DNA of 64,000 nucleotides from Tepidisphaeraceae bacterium. Its GTDB lineage: Bacteria; Planctomycetota; Phycisphaerae; Tepidisphaerales; Tepidisphaeraceae. The notes under the pieces were generated by a model, which searched no databases, had not been told where the DNA came from, and saw only the letters and a program-made list of their open reading frames with translations. The stretch lies in contig DASYHQ010000063.1 of NCBI GenBank assembly GCA_035998445.1, positions 1 through 64,000 of the forward strand. Reading direction: 5' to 3'. Positions 55,801-64,000 of this stretch are shown here, one piece after another (position 1 is the stretch's first letter; each line of letters begins with the position of its first letter). Both the position numbers and the translations under genes were made by a program.

Positions 55801-57617
55801 CATCGCTCAGCGCCCAGGTCGTATCGGGTAGCCGCGTGGACCTTGCGTGGACGGATAACGCGAGCAGCGAGTACAGCTACTTCGTCGAGCGATCCGACGA
55901 CAACGGCGCCTCATGGTCGACCAGCTACAATATCGGCAACAACCGTACGAGCTACTCGGCCAATGGCCTGCAGCCCGGCGTCGCGTACCGATTCCGCGTC
56001 CGCGCCATGGACAGCGCCGGCTTGCACTCTGGCGCGTCGAACGCCGTCGACGTCGTCACGCGTGCAGTCCAGGCACCGTCCGGCCTCACCGCCACAGTCG
56101 TCGCGGGAAATCGGATCGACCTCGCTTGGACAGACAACAGCGACGACGAGAACTACGTGCGGCTGCAGCGTTCGGAGGACGGGGGGGTAACGTGGCTCGA
56201 GTTCGCGACGACGAACGCGAACCAGACGGGCTATGCGGTCGCCGACCTACTGCCCGGGCGCACGTACCAGTTCCGCGTTCGCGCCCAGCACGGCAACGGG
56301 ACCTATTCTGGATACTCCAATACGGTCGCCGCCGACACGCTGCCCTTCTCGGCCCCAGGGGCGTTTGGCGCCGTCGTGCGGTCCGGCAGCCAGGTCGACC
56401 TGAGTTGGGCAGACCTGACGCGCTCCGAGAACTACTATCGCCTCGAACGGTCGACCGACAATGGCAGCACCTGGTCCGAGTTCGCTACCACGAACGCGGA
56501 CGTGACCGGTTACTCGGTGACCGACCTGCAACCGGCGACCTCCTACCTCTTCCGTGCCCGCGCGCAGCACGCGGCGGGGTTCTACTCGGACTACGGCACG
56601 GCCGTCTCGGCATCCACAAGTGATTTCCAGCTGCCGACCCAGGTGACCGCGACGGTGATCTCCGGAAGCCGCGTCGACCTGCGGTGGCAGGACAACGCCG
56701 ACAACGAGTACTACTATCGGCTGGAACGGTCGACCAATGGCGGCGTCACGTGGCAGGAGTTCGGTACCACCAACGCCAACGTCACCTCCTACGCAGTAAG
56801 CGACCTGCAGCCGAGCACGGCATACCAGTTTAGGGTCCGTGCGCAGCACGGCAACGGGACCTACTCGGGCTACAGTCAGGTTGTCGCCGCGACCACCGTG
56901 ACCTTCGCGGCTCCGAACAAGTTGACCGTCGGACCGGCCGTGCGCGACACCGTAGAGCTGCGGTGGCAGGACAACGCCGACAACGAGTACTACTACCGGA
57001 TCGAGCGCAGCACGGATGCGGGAAGCAGCTGGCAGGAGGTAGGCACGACCAACGCCAACGTCACCGCCTTCGTGGTGAGCGGCCTGGCGCCGAACACGAA
57101 TTACCAGTTCCGCGTTCGCGCCCAGCACGGCAACGGTAGCTACTCCGCCTACTCGTCCACCGCTCCGCTCGCCGTTGGATTTGCGCCGCCATCCAACCTG
57201 GTTGCGACCGTCGCGACGAGCACGCGCGTCGACCTCTCGTGGGACGACGACGGCGACAACGAGTATTACTTCCGCATCGAGCGCTCCGCCGACAGCGGCG
57301 CGACCTGGCAGGAGGTCGGCACGACGAACGCGCAGGTCACCTCGTTCTCGTCGACCAACCAAATGCCGGGCACGACCTACCACTTCCGGGTGCGCGCCCA
57401 GCACGGTTCGGGCGCCTATTCGGCGTTCTCGACGCCCGCCGTCGCGACGACGGTGACGTTCGACCGCCCAACGGGGTTGGTCGTTAACCGCATATCGGAT
57501 TCGCGAGCCGACCTCCGGTGGGCAGACAATACGGACGACGAGTATTACTTCCGCCTGGAACGATCAAGGATGGCGGGCAGAGTTGGCAGGAGTTCGCGAC
57601 GACGAACGCGAGCGTGA
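52899..57617 (+). CDS. Giant FN3-repeat surface protein, 5' part
   Basis: The N-terminus carries a basic region and the planctomycete sorting-type motif ELQPLERRLFLTA (about 26-38). Two PKD-like domains follow (NWGDGVIEPAYLYDW, IDWGDGNLEIVTG), then about fifteen FN3 domains of about 97 residues. Each opens with (F/V)xAPxxLxA, has DLxWxDNSDNE near the first third and ends FRVRAxHxxGxYSxYS. The frame breaks at about 57567, where one A seems missing (the expected codons would give KDGGQSWQEFATTN). It then reads 16 wrong codons to 57617. Such proteins are exported and act in adhesion or polysaccharide binding. The protein continues in 57569-64000. Confidence 0.88.
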   Translation: MSLRKILGIGRARSARMQRPKQSIFELQPLERRLFLTAVISELPDRQISAGDYVDLYASWQDAENSDPHSATVNWGDGVIEPAYLYDWGGGGEVYAYHPYEVAGTYTVTLSVLGSDSNVGTESFTATVLRVQPQPYIDGQGTAVKGAPYTLTLSGYGSMADITHWTIDWGDGNLEIVTGNPEFALHTYTSAPQSYQITATATDAFGSYAAPYGVSVTTEAFDAPTDLRATVMSDRRIDLAWSDNSDNEVGFWVDYSVDGGTSWVNYTSTYASQTSCSVAGLLPDTAYTFRLRARHTSGSNSAFTDYVTASTLGVSAPADLQANAKSSTRIDLTWDDRSDAESTYLVESSTDAGATWSQYTSTYASQSGISVTGLSPDTAYHFRVRARDGGGNFSAYGNVAVAATNVFAAPANLTATAEAATRVRLSWVDQADEESAFYIARSIDDGRTWQEYSSTYANQTNYLASGLNPGRTYMFSVRARHVNGTYSAYSAPVTISTLAFSAPSELSATVRSGSRIDLSWQDNADDETDFRIERSLNGGASWTEYTSTYANQTNYQVTGLDPGVSYAFRVRARHSDGSYSIYSDVVTATTVAFAAPSSLSVTPLAGTDAELRWTNNSDNEADYRIEWTRDAGQTWSEYTSTYSNQTSYVMRNLDPGITYGFRVRGRHPNGSYSAYSGTVTLTAKPMVVPSGLLVVSKTTTSIELGWNDNSDNESDFRIEWSSDSGTTWSEYTSTYASQTSYVVNNLTPGTRYDFRVRARHPNGSYSAFSNVLQVLTTPLGAPSDLTADVVYGNRVDLRWSDNSEGEYAFRIELSTNGGSTWSEYTSTGGEVESLAVTGLTPGLTYKFRVRAYHNSGTYSGYSNTVTATPSGLGVPDGLQAYDYGAGQIQLYWSDNSDAETAYEVQHRVVNAATFVMHGMAGPNTTNYFIAGLDPAESYEFRVRAVKNGSHSAYSNVARAGIASIAAPTSLSAQVVSGSRVDLAWTDNASSEYSYFVERSDDNGASWSTSYNIGNNRTSYSANGLQPGVAYRFRVRAMDSAGLHSGASNAVDVVTRAVQAPSGLTATVVAGNRIDLAWTDNSDDENYVRLQRSEDGGVTWLEFATTNANQTGYAVADLLPGRTYQFRVRAQHGNGTYSGYSNTVAADTLPFSAPGAFGAVVRSGSQVDLSWADLTRSENYYRLERSTDNGSTWSEFATTNADVTGYSVTDLQPATSYLFRARAQHAAGFYSDYGTAVSASTSDFQLPTQVTATVISGSRVDLRWQDNADNEYYYRLERSTNGGVTWQEFGTTNANVTSYAVSDLQPSTAYQFRVRAQHGNGTYSGYSQVVAATTVTFAAPNKLTVGPAVRDTVELRWQDNADNEYYYRIERSTDAGSSWQEVGTTNANVTAFVVSGLAPNTNYQFRVRAQHGNGSYSAYSSTAPLAVGFAPPSNLVATVATSTRVDLSWDDDGDNEYYFRIERSADSGATWQEVGTTNAQVTSFSSTNQMPGTTYHFRVRAQHGSGAYSAFSTPAVATTVTFDRPTGLVVNRISDSRADLRWADNTDDEYYFRLERSRMAGRVGRSSRRRTRA
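53560..57570 (+). repeat. Array of about 15 tandem FN3-coding repeats
   Basis: Each unit is about 290 bp. The last units (about 56,600-57,570) are most alike at DNA level (shared blocks around GACAACGCCGACAACGAGTA and GCGCAGCACGGCAACGGGAC), suggesting recent duplication or gene conversion at the 3' end of the array. The earlier units share only protein-level similarity. Confidence 0.7.
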
Positions 57618-60600
57618 CCAGCCACGTCGTCAACGACCTGCAGGCCGGCATCGACTATCAGTTCCGCATCCGCGCCCAACGAGGCGACGGCACGTACTCC
57701 GCATACGCGTACGGCGGGCAAAGCACGCCCACCCTCCCGCGCCCGACGAACGTGGTCGCAACGTCGATCGGCGGCGCAGCCGCGATCACGTGGTCGGACA
57801 ATTCCGGTAACGAGACGGGGTTCCACATCGAACGGAGGGACGGTGCGTCCAGCCCGTGGACGCGCATTGGCACGGTGGCGTCAGGCGTCACGAAGTTCAC
57901 AGATCACGGCCTGCCAGGCGACGCGTTTGACTATCGCGTCCGTGCGTACCGGGGAACTTACCTGCTGTCGAACCCCAGCGATGCCACGACGGTCTCCGTG
58001 GACCCCGCCGCGCCGACGAACGTCACGGCCGTTCCGCTGTCCGGCACGGAGGTCCTGGTCCGGTGGGCCGGTGGGACAAGCGCTGAAGACGGTTACACGA
58101 TCGAACGGTCCGCCAACGGCGGAACGACGTTCGACGTGGTGGGCGGCGTCGGACTCGGGTACTCGGTGTTCCTTGACGAGCTCCTGACGCCGGCGACGAA
58201 TTACCTTTACCGTGTTCGTGCTAATGTGGGGACAAGTGCATCTGCGGCAGCGGTCGCGTCCCAGGCGGTGCAGACCTTGTCACAGAATACGAGTGGCCTC
58301 TATCGGGTCACCTCGGTCGGCAGTGTTACCAGCAATCCAGGTGCGCTGACGGTGAGCGGGAACCTGGCACCGGCGCACAGTGGATGGGTCGCTGCAGGCT
58401 CTCCGGCTGGCGCAATCTTCAAAGCCGTGGTCGGATCGGCTGCGGTTCATGAGACGGGCATCACCTACGTTGCCGGTCGGAGCGGCGCCTTTCTGCCCAC
58501 ATCGAGCGGAGTGGTCCTCGAGGATACGTATGCGCGCGCGAACTCCGACGACGATTTCGACGATCATTCCTGGCCCGTCGCTGTGGAGCGGCGGACCGAG
58601 CGTTCCGCGTTCGAGAAGATCGAAGCCGAGTGGTTCGACGCTGCAACGGGTTCCCACCTGATCTCGTCTAGTCAGCTGTCCAGCGGCGGCGGGATCGCGG
58701 GCAACGTGGGCGGCGATTGGGTGCGCTACGACGCGATCGACTTCGGCGCGGGTGCCGCATCCCTCCGGGCCAACCTCGCCGTCGCGAGTGACTATGCCGG
58801 CAAGTTCATCCAAATCAGGCTCGACTCGCCGTCCGGCCTGCTCTTGGGAACATTGAGGACCGATGATACAGGCTCTTGGACGGGCTACTCCCTTAAATCG
58901 GCGCCGATATTGCCAGTCACTGGCGTCCATTCGGTGTTTCTGGTCTTCCAGAACAGCGCCACCGCCAACGGCAGCATTGCGAACGTCGACTACTTCAGCT
59001 TCAGTACGTCGGCGCAGCCGGCGGCACCCGAGAGCGTGGTCGGGGTACTGGTGCCACCGCATGCCGTGGAGCTTCAGTGGAACCCGAACGCTGACCCTGA
59101 GGTGATCGGCTACAACGTTTACCGCGCCGTATCAGAGAACGGGAATTACCGGAAGGTCAACGTCGACTCGCTCGTCGCCACGCCCGAGTTCACCGACTAC
59201 TGGGCCCCAACGGGAGCAACGGCCTATTACCGGATCACCGCAATCGCCAGCGACGGCGGAGCAACCGTCGAGTCGGCTGGCTCGTCGATCGTCCCAATTG
59301 CAATTCCGGCGGTCGGCGGAGCGTCGGCCGCGTACGTCGAAACCGACGTCGCAACCTCCGGGAACTGGCAAGCAACCTACGGCGAACAGGGTGGGCGAGT
59401 CTTCGGTGACAGCTCACGCTACGCGCGGTACGCGGAGGTTACGCCGGTCGGTGGCGGCAACGTCTCGCTTTGGTCGCAGTCGGGCGTGACGAGTGACGCT
59501 CGCGGACTGTATCGGCTGGATGGCTCGGAACGGGTGGCAGCGCGCTATCGGAACGCGGATAGCTTGACGTTCGACATCAACCTCACCGACGGACTCGAGC
59601 ACGAGTTGGCGGTCTACGTGGTCGATTGGAACCGGCAATCCCTCACGCAAACCATGGAGATCCTCGATTCTTCAACGGGCGATCTGCTTGATGCTCGCGT
59701 GGTCTCGGGGTTCGGCGACGGCGCCTACGTTGTCTGGCGGGTCCGGGGGCACGTGCAACTGCGCGTCACGAGCGCCGCGACCGGCACCGACGCCATGCTC
59801 AGCGGTCTGTTCTTCGACCGCATCTCCGTAACGGACGGGCTGGCGGTGACGGGCCATCCTACGGCAGTCGAAGGCCAGCCGTACTACCTCACGCTCGACG
59901 GCCAAGGACGCGGCATCACGAGTTGGACGGTCGATTGGGGTGATAGCACCGACCCGGACACGGTGTACGGCTCGTTCGGTAAGCAGCACGTCTACGCCGA
60001 CGGACCCGGCGGGTACGCGGTCACCGTTACCGCCAGCAACGGGTCGGGCGAGCTCGTGGCGGCCCCGTTTCAAGTGACGGTGCAAAACGCCGCGCCGATC
60101 CCAACGATCTCGGGCACCGGCCCGTACTCGATCGGCGTGCCAATTGAACTGACCGGGGCGGCGACCGACTTGGGTGCAGACCTGCTGGTGTTCTCGTGGT
60201 CGGTCACTAAGAACGACGTCGCCTACGCATCGGTCAATAGCTCGCTACTCAGCTTCATGCCTGACGGCGACGGAGACTACGTTGCAACCCTCAACGTCAA
60301 CGATGGATCGACGATAGCCGAGGTTGCGCGCACGATCCGGTTTAGGGGTGGCATTGACGTTACCGTGGGGGCGCCTAGCGACCTGGCCGTGACCGCCGTA
60401 GGTGAAACATCGATCGGCCTATCGTGGATCGATCGCGCCGATAATGAAGTGCGCTTTGAGATAGAACGGAGCGAACAGGGCAAGGGGCTCGCGACGGTCT
60501 GGCAGGTCGTTGGGACGACGCTCTCACATGAAGGGGTCGCAGGCGCAGTCGCGTTCACTGACTTCCTTGCGCGGTTCGGGCCAGACTACCAGTACCGCGT

Positions 60601-63600
60601 CCGCGCGATAGCAGCGGACGGTGGCGCGTCGATGTACTCGCCGATCATCAACGCGACGCCACAAACGACGGAGCAACTATCGATAGCTGCGAACGCTGAC
60701 TGGACCACATTTAGGTCGCGGAAGGACTCAACGTTCGGCATGCCTGAGTGGTACCTCCATGGCGGCGGTTCCATCGTCACGGAAACGGATTACAGTTCGG
60801 ACTGGTTAGAGGTCTACAACCAGTCAGACCTACCCTACAACCTCGTCGGCCAAGCGTTCCGCAACGCGACGAGCGGTCTGCAGTTCACTACCGGGATAGG
60901 CGGCGCGATCACTCTCGCCACCTTGAACCTCTGGGCGACCCAGGCGTACGATCCCGCCATTCCACAAGACTACGTCACGGGGTACGGTCCAGGCGCGATT
61001 CGTAACGGGAACACCATCGGTTGGGGCGATGCATCTCACCTATTGCCGCCACCTGGCTCGTCTGCGACCACCGTCGGCGTCTACGCCGTCTACGGCACTT
61101 CGGTGACTGAAGGTGAGAGCAATCCTCCCGCGCCGGTTGCGGAAGACGCTCCGATGTCCTTCGTCACGTCGTTCGAGGTCGCCGCTGGCATGCAGAACCT
61201 CTCGATCGACGTGACTAGGTTCGTCCCCAACAACGACAACGTGACGTTCCTGTTCGTCAGCGAGGTAAACGCGCCTCGCGTTCGCCTCATGTCTAGCGAG
61301 AATCACGTCACGATGAGGCCGCAGTTGCAAGTGCAGCGCGAGATCCTTACGCCAACGACGCCCGTACTGTCGCTGGTTCGCTCACCGGAGGAGTACCCGG
61401 CGGCAGACAGCGTCCAGCTCGTGTGGACGGCAGGCTCGCGCGATCCACGGCCACTGACGGGATTCGTGGTCGAGGAGTCGATCAACACCGGCCCATTCGT
61501 GCAGCGGACGGACATCAACGCTTACTTGGGAAGCAATGGGGAGTGGATAGGGGCCGTCGCGTACAGTGATATCGAACCGCGCAACCGGTACAGCTATCGC
61601 GTCCGCTCGTACCGCTTGGACAACAACTACACGGTCTACTCTTCGACCTCCGAAGTCCAGAGCGTCGCGCCGAAAGTCCCACCGGCGCCCGGTGACGTAG
61701 TCGCCGTCGCCAGTTCACCCAGCACCATCGACATCAGCTGGTTGCCGAATCCCGCTTCTACAACCTATGGGTATCGCGTTTATCGAGGGGCTACGCCCGA
61801 TTTCGTGCCGTCGGCGGAAACGCTACTGAATCAGCAGTTGCTCACCCAGACGCACTACGCTGACGCTGGGCTGTCGGGGTCCGCGTTCTACTTCTATAAG
61901 GTTACGGCAGTTGCTGCCGAGAACGTCGAATCAGAACCGGTCCGGGCGATCCAACGTCCTCAAGCGCCTAAGGACCTTACCGCGACGGGCATAGGGACGG
62001 GGAAGATCGCGCTGGCATGGGCGCGCGGAACGGGAAACGCCACGCGGAGTTTCCTGCTGTACCGGAGCCGGGTATCTACTTTCATTCCTGCGCCGGAAAG
62101 TCTGGTGGCAACGATCAATGGGAGCGAGCGTGAGTACAACGACGTAGGCGTCTCGCCCGGCGCGACGTACTACTATTATCTCGTCGCCGTGGATATTGAC
62201 GGGCTGGAATCGATTGCATCCAACCTCGCTTCAGCCATTGCCAAGGCACCCGCGGTCGACCTGAACAACGACGGCGTCCCTGACGACGATTTGGATGGCG
62301 ACGGCGTTCCGGATGACGACGACAAGGATGGCGTTCCCAACAGAGACGACACCGACAGCGACAACGATGGCATCGCCGACCCCGTCGACACCGACAACGA
62401 CAATGACGGCACCCCGGACGATGAGGACAACGACGACGACGGTGACGGCATCGTCGATGACGAAGATGAGGATGGCTTCGGCGGTGGCAATAGCCCGGTC
62501 GGCGAGCCCGATCCGTCCCCCGGTATTCCAGGCGAGAACGGCGCGCCGGCGGTCCCTACCGGCCTGTCGGCGTTGAACCAATGGACGTCTTACGTCTCCC
62601 TGACGTGGGGCGACGCGTCGGACAACGAGAGCGGCTTCGTCATCCAGCAGGCGTCGGACGCGGCGTTCACGTCCGGCGTCAAGTTCTTCAACGTGCCCGC
62701 CAATACGCGCACGCGGTCGATGACCGACCTGAAGCCAGGTACGGCCTACTTCTTCCGGATCAAAGCGTACAACGCAGTGGGACCTTCAGCGTTCTCGCAA
62801 ACTGTCATCGTTGTAACGAAGCCCTCCGGCCTCAAGGCCGAGACGAACGAGAACAATGGTATCGATCTGACATGGGATGCCGGTGGTGGTAACGCCGCGA
62901 TTGTCGTTGAACGCCAGTCGTACTCGGCAACGCACTACAATCCGTCCGAGCCCATGGACGAGTTTGCGGAGATCGCCACGCTTACCCCTGGGCAGAACAC
63001 GTACCAGGATTCATCCCTGGACGCTGGCCTGCGGTACGCCTACCGCATACGAGCCAGGCACGACGAAGCCTACTCGCCCCACACGGCGGCCGTCTACGCC
63101 TACGTAGCGCCCGCCGCCCCCACTGGCCTGTCCGCCACGCTCGCCTCCCATGGGCGATCCCACTGGGGCTTGTTCAACCACCAACATTCCACTGCCAATT
63201 TCAACTTGACGTGGACCGACCAAAGCAACAACGAAGAGCACTTCTTCGTCGAACTCAGTGCCGACGGCGAGACGTGGAACCAATACTCTTACAATTATCA
63301 CTATGGGTATGGAGGCCAGTGGCTCGGCGCCAACGCTGAACACGCTACCATCTCGCACAGCCGAGCCGACGATGACCAGCGGGACCTGTACGTGCGCGTG
63401 CGTGCCTACGCCGGGGGCCTCTACTCCGACCCGTCCAACGTCGTCACCCTCTCTCCGCCCGGCGCGAGCACCGTCGATTTGCCCTACGTGTACCTAACCG
63501 GCGGAGGCACGGTCGCAGAGCAGGCCGGAGACCCGATCGAGCTCACCGTCAGCCGCTCAAACTACTACTATGGCAGCGGTGTCAGCTTCGACGACCCGTT

Positions 63601-64000
63601 GACCGTGCAGCTGTGGGACCCGTCCGGCACCGCGGCCGAGGGGGATGATTACCCATCGTTCCCCAGCAGCGTGACGATCCCGGCCGGTGAGTCGAGCGTG
63701 AAGGTCACCGTAACGCCGACGAATGACGGCTCGCCGGAGCGCACCGAGACCGCCCATTTCGCTATCCGGGGGGCGGCCGGCTACTTGGCGTACGCCCACC
63801 ACTGGGGGTACTGGGGCTACTGGAGCTACGGCCACATGACGATCCAGGACGATGATTGGGTCGACATCGACGTCGATTCGAACAATACGGATGGGTTCGG
63901 TATGCCGTCGCGGGCCGTAAATGATGAGGACTTGATCGAGGACGACGCGAGCAGGCCGGGCAAGATCATCAGTTTAAATGACGATGACTCGGACGACGAT
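57569..64000 (+). CDS. Giant surface protein, 3' part, runs off the window
   Basis: One base out from the 5' part, the frame stays open to the window end (over 2,140 codons). Domains in order: rest of an FN3, two more FN3, a CBM6-like carbohydrate-binding module (AFEKIEAEWFDAATGSHL, then GGDWVRYDAIDFGAGAASLR), FN3 (VELQWNPNADPEVIGYNVYR), and a beta-sandwich (ARYAEVTPVGGGNVSLWSQS). Then come PKD (TSWTVDWGDSTDPDTVYGSF), further FN3, and an acidic thrombospondin-3-like calcium region (about 62240-62480; DNDGIADPVDTDNDNDGTPD). More FN3 and a Calx-beta domain follow (DLPYVYLTGGGTVAEQAGDP, then VTIPAGESSVKVTVTPTNDG), ending in DDDSDDD. The CBM6 and calcium-binding modules support an extracellular, polysaccharide-binding role. 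Confidence 0.85.

Noticed and set aside
56247-57404. Minus-strand open frame of 385 codons inside the FN3 region
   Set aside because: A shadow of tandem FN3 repeats. Its apparent internal repeats only mirror them.
53560-57570. CRISPR-like periodic array
   Set aside because: The periodicity is about 290 bp and coding. There are no short repeat-spacer units anywhere in the window that I could find.
1-64000. tRNA or rRNA genes
   Set aside because: I found no cloverleaf with a GGTTCRAAYCC-type arm and 3' acceptor pairing, and no rRNA-like segments. A dedicated tRNA scan would be decisive.

Overview
The window looks like a piece of a planctomycete chromosome, probably of the Phycisphaerae/Tepidisphaera type. 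The base composition is high-GC. A giant surface protein carries a planctomycete-style N-terminal sorting motif (ELQPLERRLFLTA, near residues 26-38). Extracellular proteins with NPCBM, FN3, PKD and Calx-beta domains, a Ku protein and other genes typical of the phylum are also present. The class-level assignment is an inference.

Layout. 0.4-1.1 kb: two small unknown genes. 1.3-8.2 kb: a heavy-metal (Cu/Ag type) tripartite efflux operon, TolC-like lipoprotein / cusB / cusA, in which cusB and cusA are broken by one in-frame TAG and three single-base indels. 8.2-10.7 kb: remnants of a sialidase-like gene, a methyl-accepting chemotaxis gene joined in frame to the back half of a DprA-like gene, and a partner phosphoribosyltransferase. 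10.7-15.3 kb: a hybrid histidine kinase, an atypical LuxR-type response regulator and small unknown genes. 15.4-30.4 kb: a decayed or mosaic zone with truncated surface proteins (NPCBM/FN3 and vWA), a UvrD-like helicase without its ATPase motifs, a ComM fragment, frameshifted unknown genes, and one intact two-gene cassette (DUF6036 nucleotidyltransferase plus partner) closed by a perfect terminator hairpin. 30.5-38.8 kb: a defence island with Hachiman (hamA, hamB and a translationally coupled third gene), a DUF262-DUF1524-DUF4268 restriction-like protein and a DUF429 protein. 38.9-41.6 kb: an XRE regulator, a mobile-element-type operon ending in a serine recombinase, and a membrane protein. 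41.7-47.7 kb: a compact six-gene biosynthetic operon on the minus strand (XRE regulator, P450, NAD-dependent epimerase, amidinotransferase, Pgm1-like ATP-grasp ligase, O-methyltransferase). 48.4-52.7 kb: an SGNH hydrolase, a BRCT-MerR-TPR protein beside Ku, and a secreted protein. 52.9-64 kb: a surface protein of more than 3,700 residues, built mainly from FN3 repeats, running off the window.

How the genes work together. The efflux operon would move monovalent metal from periplasm to outside. The Hachiman and DUF262 proteins are anti-phage or anti-foreign-DNA systems grouped next to recombination genes. The amidinotransferase, ATP-grasp, P450, epimerase and methyltransferase form a plausible pathway to a guanidino-capped, amide-linked, oxidised and methylated small molecule. 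I recognise no product for it, and I consider it the best candidate for an undescribed system.

Quality warning. More than a dozen otherwise convincing genes are interrupted by single-base indels, several inside short G or C runs, or by in-frame TAG codons. TAG is also used as a normal stop (cusA, ku, the BRCT-TPR gene), so recoding is unlikely. Part of the damage is probably sequencing error and part is real decay or rearrangement. Disrupted genes are listed as pseudogenes, with the frame breaks located.
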